DNA of 64,000 bases, from assembly GCF_032362555.1 (NCBI RefSeq), contig NC_083512.1, positions 2,096,001-2,160,000 of the forward strand, in the 5' to 3' direction. Below, one piece after another: positions 1 through 11,800 of this stretch. The notes below the pieces were generated by a model. That model was not told the DNA's origin, did not search any database, and was given only the letters and a program-made list of their open reading frames with translations. This stretch comes from Amyelois transitella. Lineage: Eukaryota; Arthropoda; Insecta; Lepidoptera; Pyralidae. The translations under genes and the position numbers were made by a program. Positions within the stretch are counted from its first letter, which is position 1; every line of letters begins with the position of its first letter.

Positions 1-195
1 GAAAAGTCTGATATGCTACATTCAGCTGTTCGGCTTAAGGATAGAATTGAGATTCAAATAGTGACAGGTTGCTAGCCCATCGCTTTAAAGAAGAATCCCA
101 AGTTGATAAGCCTATACCCTTAGTCGCGTTTTACGACATCCACGGGAACGAGATGGTGTGGTCCAATATTTTTTTTATAAGTGCCGGTAACCAGG
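1..195 (-). repeat. Family A element, cut by window edge
   Basis: Family A is a non-coding repeat of about 260 bp. Read forward, it starts gccgtgtggttcccggcacc, passes atggatgtcgtaaaaggcga and gatgggctagcaacctgtca, and ends ctaccccgcaagggatatag plus acgtgattatatgtatgtatg. Here the 3' part is missing. Confidence 0.8.
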
Positions 196-655
196 TTTTA
201 CCAGGATAAAAATGAAATCATTAACAAGTTAGTAACATATATAATTGAGATTAAGTAAGTACTCAGTTAGATTAAGTAAAACAAATATTTTATTTTCTTC
301 TACATCTTACAAACTTCAATTTCTTATTGACACTCCTTGACATTAAACGTCATTTTTTCTTCTAAAATAAAAGTTGCCAGTGCTAGCAATAACTAAAAAT
401 AACGAATAACTTAAATAAAAAAAACGTTCACAACCCACATTATATATCTATAAGAGTAATTGCATTGTCATTTTGTATCACCACTAAAAATGATATAATT
501 TATCAAGTTGACTACCGGAGTCCATCAGTTGACTTGCCTCATTGCATAACTGATAAATTAATATTTGTACTGATAAGTTATCGGCGGGGTCAACTTTGTT
601 CAAACTGGTATTGCTCAGGAGTCCAATGAATTATACATAATATCATGTCTTTCTT

Positions 656-914
656 GTGCCGTGTGGTTCCCGGCAGCAATACAAAAAAGAATAGGACCAC
701 TCCATCTCTTTCCCATGGATGTCGTAAAAGGCGACTCAGGGATAGGCTTACAAACTTGGGTTTCTTTTTTAGGCGATGGGCTAGCAACCTGTCAATTTCA
801 ATCTCAATTCTATCATTAAGCCAAATGGCTCGTGGCCATTCAGTCTTTTCAAGACTATTGGCTCTGTCTACCCCGCAAGGGATATAGACGTGACCATATG
901 TATGTATGTATGTA
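656..914 (+). repeat. Family A element, full length
   Basis: Complete copy with both ends and a TATG tail (gtatgtatgta). Close to the consensus of the copies in this window. Confidence 0.9.
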
Positions 915-1610
915 TAATGTCTTAATTTCTGGACAGAGCTGACGGTCTCAAAAGACTGAAAGTCCACTTTCTTTCTTCTGGTGTTAGTACCGGTTGCATC
1001 CTCACCTCTCTGGAGAGGAGATCTGGATGCGCCATTTTCAATCGGGTAAGTCAGGTTTATACAATGCTACTCGGTTCTGACCTCTGCAATATTTGCAGTG
1101 TATCATGAAAAACTTAAGTATTAATACATAAAATTAAATAATAGTTAGTCAAGTTTAAGTATTTTTAACCTGAAAATTCAAGCGAATCTTAAACTAACAC
1201 AGTCCTTAAACTGGCTTACTTAAACGGGCCTTTAACTGAAACTGCATTATTTAAAGTATTTAAAAAAATTGACAATATAGTGTGAAATAATTGTTATTTA
1301 AGTAAGTAACTGCCTTAAACTAAAACTACATAATTTAAAGTATTTAAAAAAAACTGAAAATGTAAAGTTAAAGTTACTTTTTACATAAAAAAAATTCCTA
1401 AAATGCGAAGCCAGCTAAAAATCTGAAGTATTTAGTAAATAAGCATGTATTACGTTAACCGCATTGCGGCCTCGGGGCAAAGAACTTCTATACAAAGTGC
1501 CCGTTGTCTTTACAATTAATATTGTATGAAGAAAACTATGCCACAGAACATAGACTCAGTGTTGCCAGACTAACAACGAAATAGTGTACGAGTTAAAGAA
1601 AATATTGATC

Positions 1611-1883
1611 CAATAATTCTTCTTGTAGGTGATGGGCTAGCAACCTGTCAATATTTCAGTCTCTAGTGACCGTTCAGCTTTTTCATCACTATTAGCTCTG
1701 TCTACCCCGCAAGGGATATAGACGTGATTTTATATATGTACGTTTTTGTACTCTATCTCGTTCCAATGTATGTCGTAAAAGCTGACCTAGCGATTATAAA
1801 CTTGTGATTCTTTTTTTTTGGAGTTTATTCTTTTAAGACTGTTGGCTCTATCTACCCCGCAAGGGATGTAGACGTGATGTACG
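1611..1883 (+). repeat. Two truncated family A copies in tandem
   Basis: 1611-1740 holds the 3' half; 1746-1883 is an internally deleted second copy. Both end in the ccgcaagggat...gacgtgat block. Confidence 0.75.
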
Positions 1884-2479
1884 AATAAAATTCATCCGAT
1901 GTCAAAAGTAGGTTACTAGTTTCTGGAAATTTTACAGGAGCCAAGTCTCCTACATACAGTTTGCATTTTCAATAAAAAATCTGCCTTTAAAAATAATTTC
2001 AATGTTTGTAAACACATATTCAAGGCGAAATGTCAAAATCTCTTTTATTCGGGACAAAGAGAACAAAACCAAATTATTCAAATCATTACCCAGACAGTTC
2101 GTGCCAACAAAATATAGGCCGCCCATAGAGTTGCTATAACTTTCCTGGCATTAGAGCGCGCAACGAGCTTAATCAAGCTTTGCTTAAGAAAAAGTCATCG
2201 TTTATATATTTTAAATTGTTTCTCTTACTTGTATGTATGTACTTGTATGTATGTATTTTGTTGTTTCCTCGGAAATGATTCTACGAATAACAATTTTACA
2301 TGTTTCGTATCTTGCAATTAACTTACTCATGAGCCCTATCTCAGCAAAGGCCTGATTGGAAGAAGACGCACACTGATAAAAAAAAACCCAAACCTAATGA
2401 CAAAATTAATTTGAATCTAATATAAATTATCCTTTAAAGAGTAAATTACTTTTTTTACATTCATTTTTTTAAACAAAGG

Positions 2480-2693
2480 TAGTAGAAGAGTGGGAAGGCC
2501 TAGACGAACGTACCTTGATCACATCGGAAACGTTCTAGCAAAATGTCAGGTCAAGAGTACCCGAAACCGACGAGCTTGCATGAAGATAGTTATGAATGTG
2601 GATGAAGAGAAAGAAGTGTGTAAAAATTGTTCGAAGTGGAAAGATGTTCTCTGCCTACCCCTCCGGGAAAGAGGTGTGATTTATGTATGTATG
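2480..2693 (+). mobile_element. Family B: LINE 3' end
   Basis: Family B encodes the end of a non-LTR retrotransposon ORF. Here it reads [20 protein letters not shown], then [20 protein letters not shown] and SKWKDV, followed by a TATG tail. Frame is broken near the end. The clade is not assigned. Confidence 0.75.
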
Positions 2694-4119
2694 TTATTTA
2701 TTTAATGCCGAAACAAAAAAAAATATTATGGGATCTCTCTACTTCAGATTTTTTAAGATTTACACGCTCTATAGATGTTACCTTTAAATGTTACTCTAAT
2801 CTGTATAGGGCGAAGATTTCGCGTGCTATGCATCAAGGAGTGGTGATGTCGTGACCACAGACTATCGATTGTAGGGTCAGCAACGAAAATCACTATCACA
2901 CAATCAATTTTAAACCCTATGTCAAGGATATAAGGTATTTTCATGCTGATCTCCTTATTAATGCAAGCTTCGTAAGGTCAGACGTTGGGGTGAAAACTAA
3001 ATGTTAAGGGGTCATGATATCGCATAGCATAGCATATTTATAGAGGTTTACAAGAAAGTAGAAAAAACTGGTCTTACATCGCTACTTAATACTAAAGAAC
3101 TACTACTTAATACTAAACTACATTAAAATTTTGCCATTAACCTTACTTACCATTAAGTTTTGTTAGTATCCACGCGGTTCCCAAAACTTAGACCAAGATA
3201 ATTCAATCCATTCTAGATATTTTTATCATTCTATAACGCATAACATTGATTATGAGACTGATAGACAATACTATTAGCATTAAGTCCGCCTATTATACTT
3301 TACGAATTGTAAATGTTAAGATACAATACAATAAAGTATAAAAAAAATAAAATTAAAATATATTAGCATAAAATAGACTTTAAAAAAATAACACTCCCCG
3401 TTTTAAGCAGTCGTGCAATAAGTTATTCAGGAAAACAATATGCCGAATTGACGTGGGGCGCGCCGGCCAAGCCCCTCAAACAATATCGTTACAATAATAT
3501 GTATGCAAGCCCAAACACTATATTATTTGATAATAAAAAAAAAAAAAAACATAACTAGCTGCAGCAAAGGCTGTCTATATGATAAAAATTTTACGAGGAA
3601 AAAAAGACTATTGTCAATCATACATATTTTCAATGGAAAACTCAGTAATATATAAATTTGAAAAAAAAGAACTACTTTTTGTAATATAGCACTTTAAAAA
3701 TCGATTTTTAAAAAATGTCTCATTTTCGTGTTAGTTATGTATGGCTCATTTTTTTTAAATAAAAGTATGTAAGGAAGTTTTAAGCAAAACTAAAATACAA
3801 TAACTTTTATTACATAATTATTCCATCACATGACATGTGTTATACAGTCACATCACTTAATTATTGCATGGGTTTTTATAATTATGTATTTTGACTTACC
3901 TACGGCGCAAAAAATGCAATTTAATTTATGAGACGTTTATTATTGGACACGTTCATGTAATAATTATTCAACCATTCTTTCAAACATTTATGTTAGCTTG
4001 TTAAGACTTTACTCATACATTACAAAACAAATGAAACTTAATCTTTAATTATTTACGTCACAATAGGATGAAGTCAACACGTTACAATAATAAACTAATT
4101 GGATTTTAGTAAGATACTA

Positions 4120-4290
4120 GCGACTCACTCCGGCTTCGCACGGGTGCAAAATTATAAATTATATTATACATAAAAACCTTCCTCTTGAATCACTCTACCT
4201 ATTACAAAAAACCGCATCAAAATCCGTTGCGTAATTTTAAAGATTTAAGGATACAGACAAACCATACGAGGGTTGTAAAAGAAATGTTTG
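4120..4290 (+). repeat. LINE-3'UTR-like repeat
   Basis: Starts with ccggcttcgcacgggtgcaa and continues through atcaaaatccgttgcgtaa. Related copies are at 8225-8405 and 30670-30890. Confidence 0.7.
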
Positions 4291-5618
4291 TAAAATTAAT
4301 AGATAGTGTACCATAGATATACCAAAAAAAGAAATCAACAAACTGTATAACAAACAGACAAATAAAATAAGAAAACAAGAAAAAAACCAGCCATTTAACA
4401 TGTAGACCAAACCTGTTATTTTAACAATCAGCTCCTGGGCGACCGAGCTGAACTCTTCTATTTTTTTTATTATCTTTTTCAAATGTCACCAGAAAGATCA
4501 CAATTATCGTAGCCCAGCAACCATCTTGTACGGGTTGTTCGGTGGACCAAAAGCAAGGGAGACCAACGCGTTCAGTGCTCTGTGTTAGCGCTATTTATAT
4601 CACGGAGTCATCTGAACAAATAGCGACAGGATGTGCCCATTGTGGAGTCATGTGAGGCGGGAAGCTGAAAGTGGCGGAACGTATAAAATTTATAGTGGAC
4701 TAGATTTTTGCTCGCGACTTCACTCGTACTACTACTGCTAATTTTAATTTTGTACCATCGTACTTGTGGTTGTGGTTATAGTTACAGCTATGTTACAGCC
4801 TTTATATTATTATTTATAGCTGACATATAAATAGAAACACCCACCTGCTAACGACGTTGATATTTTTTATAGAGAAGGCATATTTTTATAAACAATCATT
4901 ATTAGAACTTAGATTCCTGTTTGCATTAGACTTTCGCTCGCTACTTTACTCTCGTGGGAATGCAATAAGCGTGCAATCAATGATGACTATTTCCCACCAA
5001 AAAAGTCTTACCGTCTCAATATATGTCATTGTCAAACACTCGAGTCTATAAAAAAAAATCTTAGTTAAGTAAAATTGTATATTATAAATTTGTAGAGCAC
5101 ACTGGCCGGTAAGAAAAAATAAATAATTATTTTTTAGAGATGAAAAACGCGTGATCGTCATTTGTTTCTCAAAATATATATATACGCATAGGTATTGTTA
5201 TCTCCCATGGTTAAACACGCCAATGATAGGTTTACTTTTATTATAATAAGTTTACAAGCTTTTATACGCAGCTTCGCCCACGCACATTAATCGCCACCTA
5301 CAAAATTATACAAGGTGCTTATTTAAGATATATGTATATGATTCCGACGCCTTCAAAGGTAGAATGTGTGTTAACAGAAACTGTGTGTGTGTTGAATACT
5401 TGAGACCTTTGTATATTGTGAACATATTCAAGGAATAAATAAATGATTAAATGATAAAAGGATTTTCGCAAATACTTTGAGAACTATGGTTTTTACTGGA
5501 ATGAAAGGTATCCTAATATGTCCTTCTCCAGACTCCTATAAATACGCGAATTTTTTTCAGAACATAACGCGTGAAGAAAACAAACAAAAAATACTTACTA
5601 ATACTAACTTACTTTAGC

Positions 5619-5808
5619 ATTCATAATTATAATAATAAACGAACTTAGGTATAGTTTTTTTTCTACTTAACCAATATATTTCCTGCTTTTGGAAATCGGA
5701 GTTATTTCATTATTCATAATTATAATAATAAACCAACTTAGGTACCTATAGTTTTTTTTTCTACTTAACCAATATATTTCCTGCTTTTGGAAATCGGAGT
5801 TATTTCAT
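5619..5808. repeat. Tandem duplication, two copies of about 93 bp
   Basis: Two near-identical units (5619-5711 and 5712-5808) starting attcataattataataataa and ending aaatcggagttatttcat. The second copy carries a small insertion (gtaccta). It sits about 30 bases before the 3' splice site of the Vha100 exon at 5839. Confidence 0.9.
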
Positions 5809-5838
5809 CATTTGACTCCACTCCTCGTTTTCTGACAG

Positions 5839-8800
5839 TTGAACCCCAACGTGAACGATTTCCAACGTCGCTACGTGACAGAAGTGAGGAGGTGCAGCGA
5901 GATGGAGCGCAAACTGAGATGGGTCGCCGGAGAGCTGCCGGAGCCGCCTCCCCCACCCAAGCCGGCGCAGAAGAGTTTGAGTCCTAGAGAAATAAATATG
6001 CTAGAGGTATGTTATTTTTTTTACTTTCCTTGAATCTATATCTTGCAATATTAAATAAACTGACTGACTGACGGAAATATCAACGCACTGTTGGCTCTGT
6101 CTACCCCGCAAGGGATATAGATATGATAATAAGTATGTATCTAGAAATTAAGTTTTGAACTAGAATTGAATTAGTCTACCGTGAGAATTGATCATACGAG
6201 CTACTGCCCAACAATATAGTAGCTCGTACACTGGCCTTAAGACCCATAGATATCAACACATGAAATCTAATCTAAGTGCCAAATACGTAAATATAAATAT
6301 ATATACGGAACAAAATACACAGATTAAGTTAGCCTCGAAGTAAGTTCGAAACCTGTGTTACGAGATACTAACTCAACGATACTATATTTTATATAAATAC
6401 TTATACAGATAAACATCCAAGACCCAGGCCAATCAGAGAAAGTTCGTTTCTCATCATGCCTTCAGCAGGATTCGAACCCGGGACCCACTGTTTTACAGAC
6501 AAGCGCACTACCGCTGCGCCACAGAGCTATTACAAAAAGTGGGCGTTATCACGAACACACTAGGTATAATAACATGCACTCAAATGCCACGTCTATTTCT
6601 AGGAAAGAATCGATTACATCGAATCTGAAATACAGGACATAAAACGGAACGCACAGAACTTGAAAAAGGATTACTTGTCACTGATAGAACTGAAACTGCT
6701 GCTGCAGAAGACGCAGGTTTTCTTTCAAGACAATAACGCGCAGAGGAAGATATCTGCGTCGGTGCAGACTTACAATAACGATGTGTTCGGACACCTTGGG
6801 TTCATCGCTGGGGTTGTGACCACGGCGAGGGTGCCGTCCTTCGAGAAGATGCTGTGGAGAATCTCACACGGAAACATTTTCTTTAAGCAGGCACAAATAG
6901 CGCAGCCGTTGCTGGATCCTATAACTGTAAGTCAGTTCTAATTTTTTTTGCTCGACTTGGCGAGGACACTGCCGTGCCCTCAGATTTTGCCCAGCAAATA
7001 ATGCCGCGTTTTTTCCGCCACTTTGGTATAGAACCACTCTATTCCTTTGCCTTAGGTATCGTAAAATGCGACTAAGGAATAGGATGATTAACTTGGGATT
7101 CCTCTTGTAGACGATGGACTAGCAACCTGATACTATTTGAATCTCAATTTCATCATTAAACTAGCTGAACGTGGCCTTCCAGCATTTCCAGACTGTTGGC
7201 TCTGTCTACCCCGCAAGTGATATAGACGTGATTATATGTATGTATGCAATTAAGTTCACAAACGTGTAAGGTAATGTCTGATGTATCTGATGACGTCACG
7301 CCAGGATCTTTTCGTTTTTCCATTCAACTCAGGTCCTTGAAAATATGCTCTTAGTTACTTTTAATGTACAAGCTTAAATCAAAGCCGTTTTCAAGACATC
7401 CTTGGTAATACCTAGCCAGTACCTTGCTATTAGCTCTTTCAATATTTTTAGTATGCTTTTTATTAGTTAAGGTTTTTATTCAGACATTAACGGTCGACTT
7501 TAAAATTTTTACCACATAGTATTTTATTCGTCCTCGCATGAACAAAGTTGCGCTTTACCTCACGGTTTTGTGAAAAACTAGCTGTGCCCGCGACTTCGTC
7601 CGCGTGGAATAGTTATTTTAGTCATCATTGAAGCACTCAAGAATTAATAATATTGCCCGATTTTTTCGCATTCTCCATTATTTCTTCGCTCCTTATAGTT
7701 GCAGCGTGATGTTATATAGCCTAAAGCCTTCCTCGATAAATGGTCTATTCAACGCAAAAAGAATTTCAGCTTTATAATATAAGTATAGATATAGATTAAG
7801 TAATGGTCGACTTTTAAATTCCGTCCTCGCATGAACAAAGTTGCGTTTTCCCTCACGGTTTTATGAAAAAAATTTTTAATTATTATTCAACCGTTGTAAA
7901 AATCCTTTTAATTGTTGCGGTGTCACGCGAACCCGGGGCTAATGACATGGAGTTATTATTGAAGGCATGGGAAGGGACAAGTGGTGTAAGGCCGTTGACC
8001 TCACTATTATTGATTTCCTACCCGTTAAGTAGACTGCTTTTTATAGCTATTAGTGCAAAATGCTCGCCAGCTGAGATTTGTCACGAACATGGAATGGGTG
8101 TAAAAATTACATGTTAGTTTAGTATAAATTATGTTTAAAGTAGAACTTAACCGTCTCTTATTAACCCTGTTCTTAACAAAAAGCTGTTCTTCTCGTCATT
8201 GCATTTTTTTGATGCAATCGCTGGCTTCAGCGACCCGCCCCGGCTTAGCACGGGTAGCGTTTATACTATACATATAAACCTACTACTTGAATCGCTCTAT
8301 AACAAAGAAAAAACTGCATCAAAATGCGTTAAGTAGTTTTGAAGATCTAAGCGTACATACGGACAGACGCGGGAGGCGACTTTGCTTTATACTATGAAGT
8401 GAAGCTTCAGAACACCAAAAACAGCATGCAAGTGACCTCGCATGCCAAAATGTTGTCGTTTCATGATTGGCTGTCTGGCTTCAACCCTTCAACCTATAGA
8501 ATATGATGTGATTATAATCACATACATACATACATATGGTCACGTCTATATCCCTTGCGGGGTAAACAGAGCCAACAGTCTTGAAAAGACTGAATGGCCA
8601 CGTTCAGCTATTTGGCTTAACGATAGAAATGAAATTCAACTAGTGACAGGTTGCTAGCCCATCGCCTAAAAAAGAATCCCAAGTTTGTAAGCCTATCCCT
8701 TAGTCGCCTTTTACGACATCCATGGGAAAGATATGGAGTGGTCCTATTCTTTTTTGTATTGGTGCCGGGAGCCAGACGGCACATTTATAATTACATATAC

Positions 8801-11800
8801 ATCAATGTAGTTTTCATGCACTTATGTTATTGCTGTTCTATTCAAAAAATGGAGTAAAATACCTGACTTGCATCTTATAGAATGCTCAATAGATTTGAGA
8901 TTAAGATCATAATATATATTACCGTACTGCAAATAAATTCAGAAAAGTCGTGTCTGGTAATTGGTTTATGGTTGCAAACTTTTGATTATAATTAAGAGCC
9001 TCGTTAACGGCCGGCCTATTACCATCTAAACGTTAACAGATACCTAGGACTGTTGTCCGTAAATTGATAAATGTCTATCAGTGGTTCAAAACACGCAAGC
9101 TCTTGTAAAATATACGTACTATTTCTGAGATTTCCTCATAAAATTTTGCGCTAAATTTAGCTCCTGTAGGATTTTCCAGAAAAAATATTAAGTCCATATT
9201 AAATACTTCTTAAGATTGTATCAATTTCTATATCAACTGTCATCAAAATCGCCCAATTAGCGATTGAGTTTGTTCTTTAAAACGAAATCATACAAATCTT
9301 TTTACGCACATAAAATCGCCTATCATACGAAGATGCCTTTAAAAAAAATGCCTTCATACTTCTTTCGCTTCATACACATTAATATCTCCCTTAATGTAAC
9401 CTCGTCTGTTGACGGTACCTGAACCTTATCTCACACCAGGACGTCCCCAATTATGTACAAATCCTTTCTCTTCATAATATTCGTATAGAATGGAATACAT
9501 ACATACATATGGCCACGTCTATATCCCTTGCGGAGTAGACAGAACCAACAGTCTTGAAAAGACTGAATGGCCACGTTCAGCTGTTTGGCTTAATGAAAGA
9601 ATTGAGATTCAAATAGCGACAGGTTGCTAACCCAACGCCTTAAAAAAGAATCACAAGTTTGTAAGCCTATCCCTTAGTCGCCTTTTACGACATCCATGGG
9701 AAAGAGATGGAGTGGTCCTATTATTTTTTTTATTGGTGCCGGGAAGCACACGGCAAATGGAATGGAACTATGGATAAATTTGTTTCTTTGTCCAGGGTCA
9801 TCAGCTACAAAAGACGGTGTTCGTCGTCTTCTTCCACGGAGAGCAGATCAAGCTTCGCGTGAAGAAGGTGTGCCACGGCTTCCAGGCAACCCTGTACCCC
9901 TGCCCGACCTCCTACAAGGAACGCCAGGAGATGTTGGCAGGAGTGGAGACAAGAATCAAAGACTTGGAATTGGTAAATATTTAGATCTTTCTGGAGCTGG
10001 GGACATTTTGGAATTGTACTATATTAGAATACTGAAATTTTCTTTTTTTCATCATGTCATAAAATTGAATCTCAATTTCATTATAAAGAAAAACAGCTGA
10101 ATATGGCCTATCAGTATTTTCAAGACTGTTAGCTCTGTCTACCCCGCAAGGAATATAGACGTGATTATATGTATGTATGTCATAAAATTGATTAACTATC
10201 AAGAAAGTTCACTCGGAAAGCAGGCTAAGCATTTCCAGTTTCATACAATTATCTCTATTGACAAAATTTTCTTGCATACTGCAAATACTTAAAGAATTAT
10301 TCTTCCTCTTTAATTGTATACAATAAGTAACGATAAGTTTATCAGAATATAAGGTTACATGTGCAGAAAATTTCTTTATTGGTCAATTGTTAGACCAATT
10401 TTTAATGATAAATGTTCTACCTGGAGCGAACATTGATTACGGATATAATATAATATCTTAACGCCACAATGGAAGCAAATAAAAAATGTAGCTAAACTGA
10501 GATATGCAGCCGTAATGGCTGGCTTATTGCATACATACATTTTTATGATTATTCACGTCTGAATCGAAAGTATCGAAAATACTGAAAGGCTAAATTCATC
10601 TGCATGGCTAAATGATAGGGAATTGAGATCCAAATATTGACAGGTTGCTAGCCTGCCTAAAAGATAATACCAAGTTCATTAAAATTTCTCTTAATTGACT
10701 TTTGCAATCAGCGCGAGACATGAAGTTATTAATTTAATTATTATTAATTATATTGTTTATCTATTGTAGTTTTTATGTATATGTATATTATAATTATTTT
10801 ATTTTATATTTTGTTTAGGTATAAATATATTTATTTAGTTTAACCCCACATGAAGTTCTCTGTAAGACCCAATGATTTAGGTAGATAATGCTTCTAGCAT
10901 TAAGTCCGCCAATTGTGCTATACATTTGTAATTTGTGCAATGAAGTTTAAATAAATAAATAAATATTTATCTAGGTACTGGAACAAACAGAACAACACAG
11001 GCTGCGAGTCTTGGCTAACATAGCGACATACATCAGCACGTGGATGGTAGCAGTACGACGGGAGAAAGCTATATACCACACGCTGAACATGTTTAGTATG
11101 GACATAGTGAAGAAATGCCTCATAGCGGAGTGCTGGGTGCCGAGGGTAGACCTGCCGACCTTACAGAAGGCTTTGAACGATGGTGTTGTAAGTATTTATA
11201 CATACATACATACAATCACGCCTCTTTCCCGGAGGGGTAGGCAGAGACTACCACTTTCCACTTGCCACGATCTCTGCATACTTCCTTCGCTTCATCCAAA
11301 TTCATACCTCTCTTCATGCAAGCTCGGCGGTTTCGGGTACTTTTGACCTGACCCTTTACCAGGACGTCCTTAATTTGATCAAGATACGTTCGTCTAGGTC
11401 TTCCCACTCCGACCTTTCCCTCCATACTCTCCATAGTATTCATGAAGATTCTTAAATGAAAAAGTACATCAAAAATGGTTGCAATGATCCGGTGTCTGAA
11501 GCCAAGCACAATCTTTTGTGCTCTGAAAATAATCTCAAGTCAACAACTGAAGTATAAAGCTTTCAAAATTAATATTGTTGAAAAAACCTGATGTTATTTC
11601 AATGATTTAATTTTATAGGGATAGTAGATAAAAGAGTGGAAAATAATCCCCTACAGAATAGAATAGAATAGATTTATTTTCAAAATTGGATACAAGGTAT
11701 CACTTATCGACGTCACATAACTTAAATCTAATTATAACTACTATCGCTTCCAAAGCGTATGTGTAGAAGAAGCGGCGGAACAAACAACACTGCAGCATTT

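Larger units (their letters stand above)
1..5838. other. Gene-free stretch, probably intron 1 of Vha100
   Basis: I find no exon here. The first coding exon of V-ATPase subunit a (the conserved start before the Leu-Asn-Pro of the next exon) is not visible, so it most likely lies left of the window and this stretch is intron. It holds family A copies (1-195, 656-914, 1611-1740, 1746-1883), a family B LINE tail (2480-2693), a reversed family C fragment near 985-1035, a repeat of the 'attaagtccgcc' type near 3240-3340, a LINE-3'UTR-like repeat at 4120-4290, and a 93-bp tandem duplication at 5619-5808. Confidence 0.6.

Noticed and set aside
590-967. 125-codon ORF on the - strand
   Set aside because: Lies across a family A element; similar chance ORFs occur in other copies.
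3440-3480. GC-rich patch as a promoter
   Set aside because: Only about 30 bases long with no gene start nearby.
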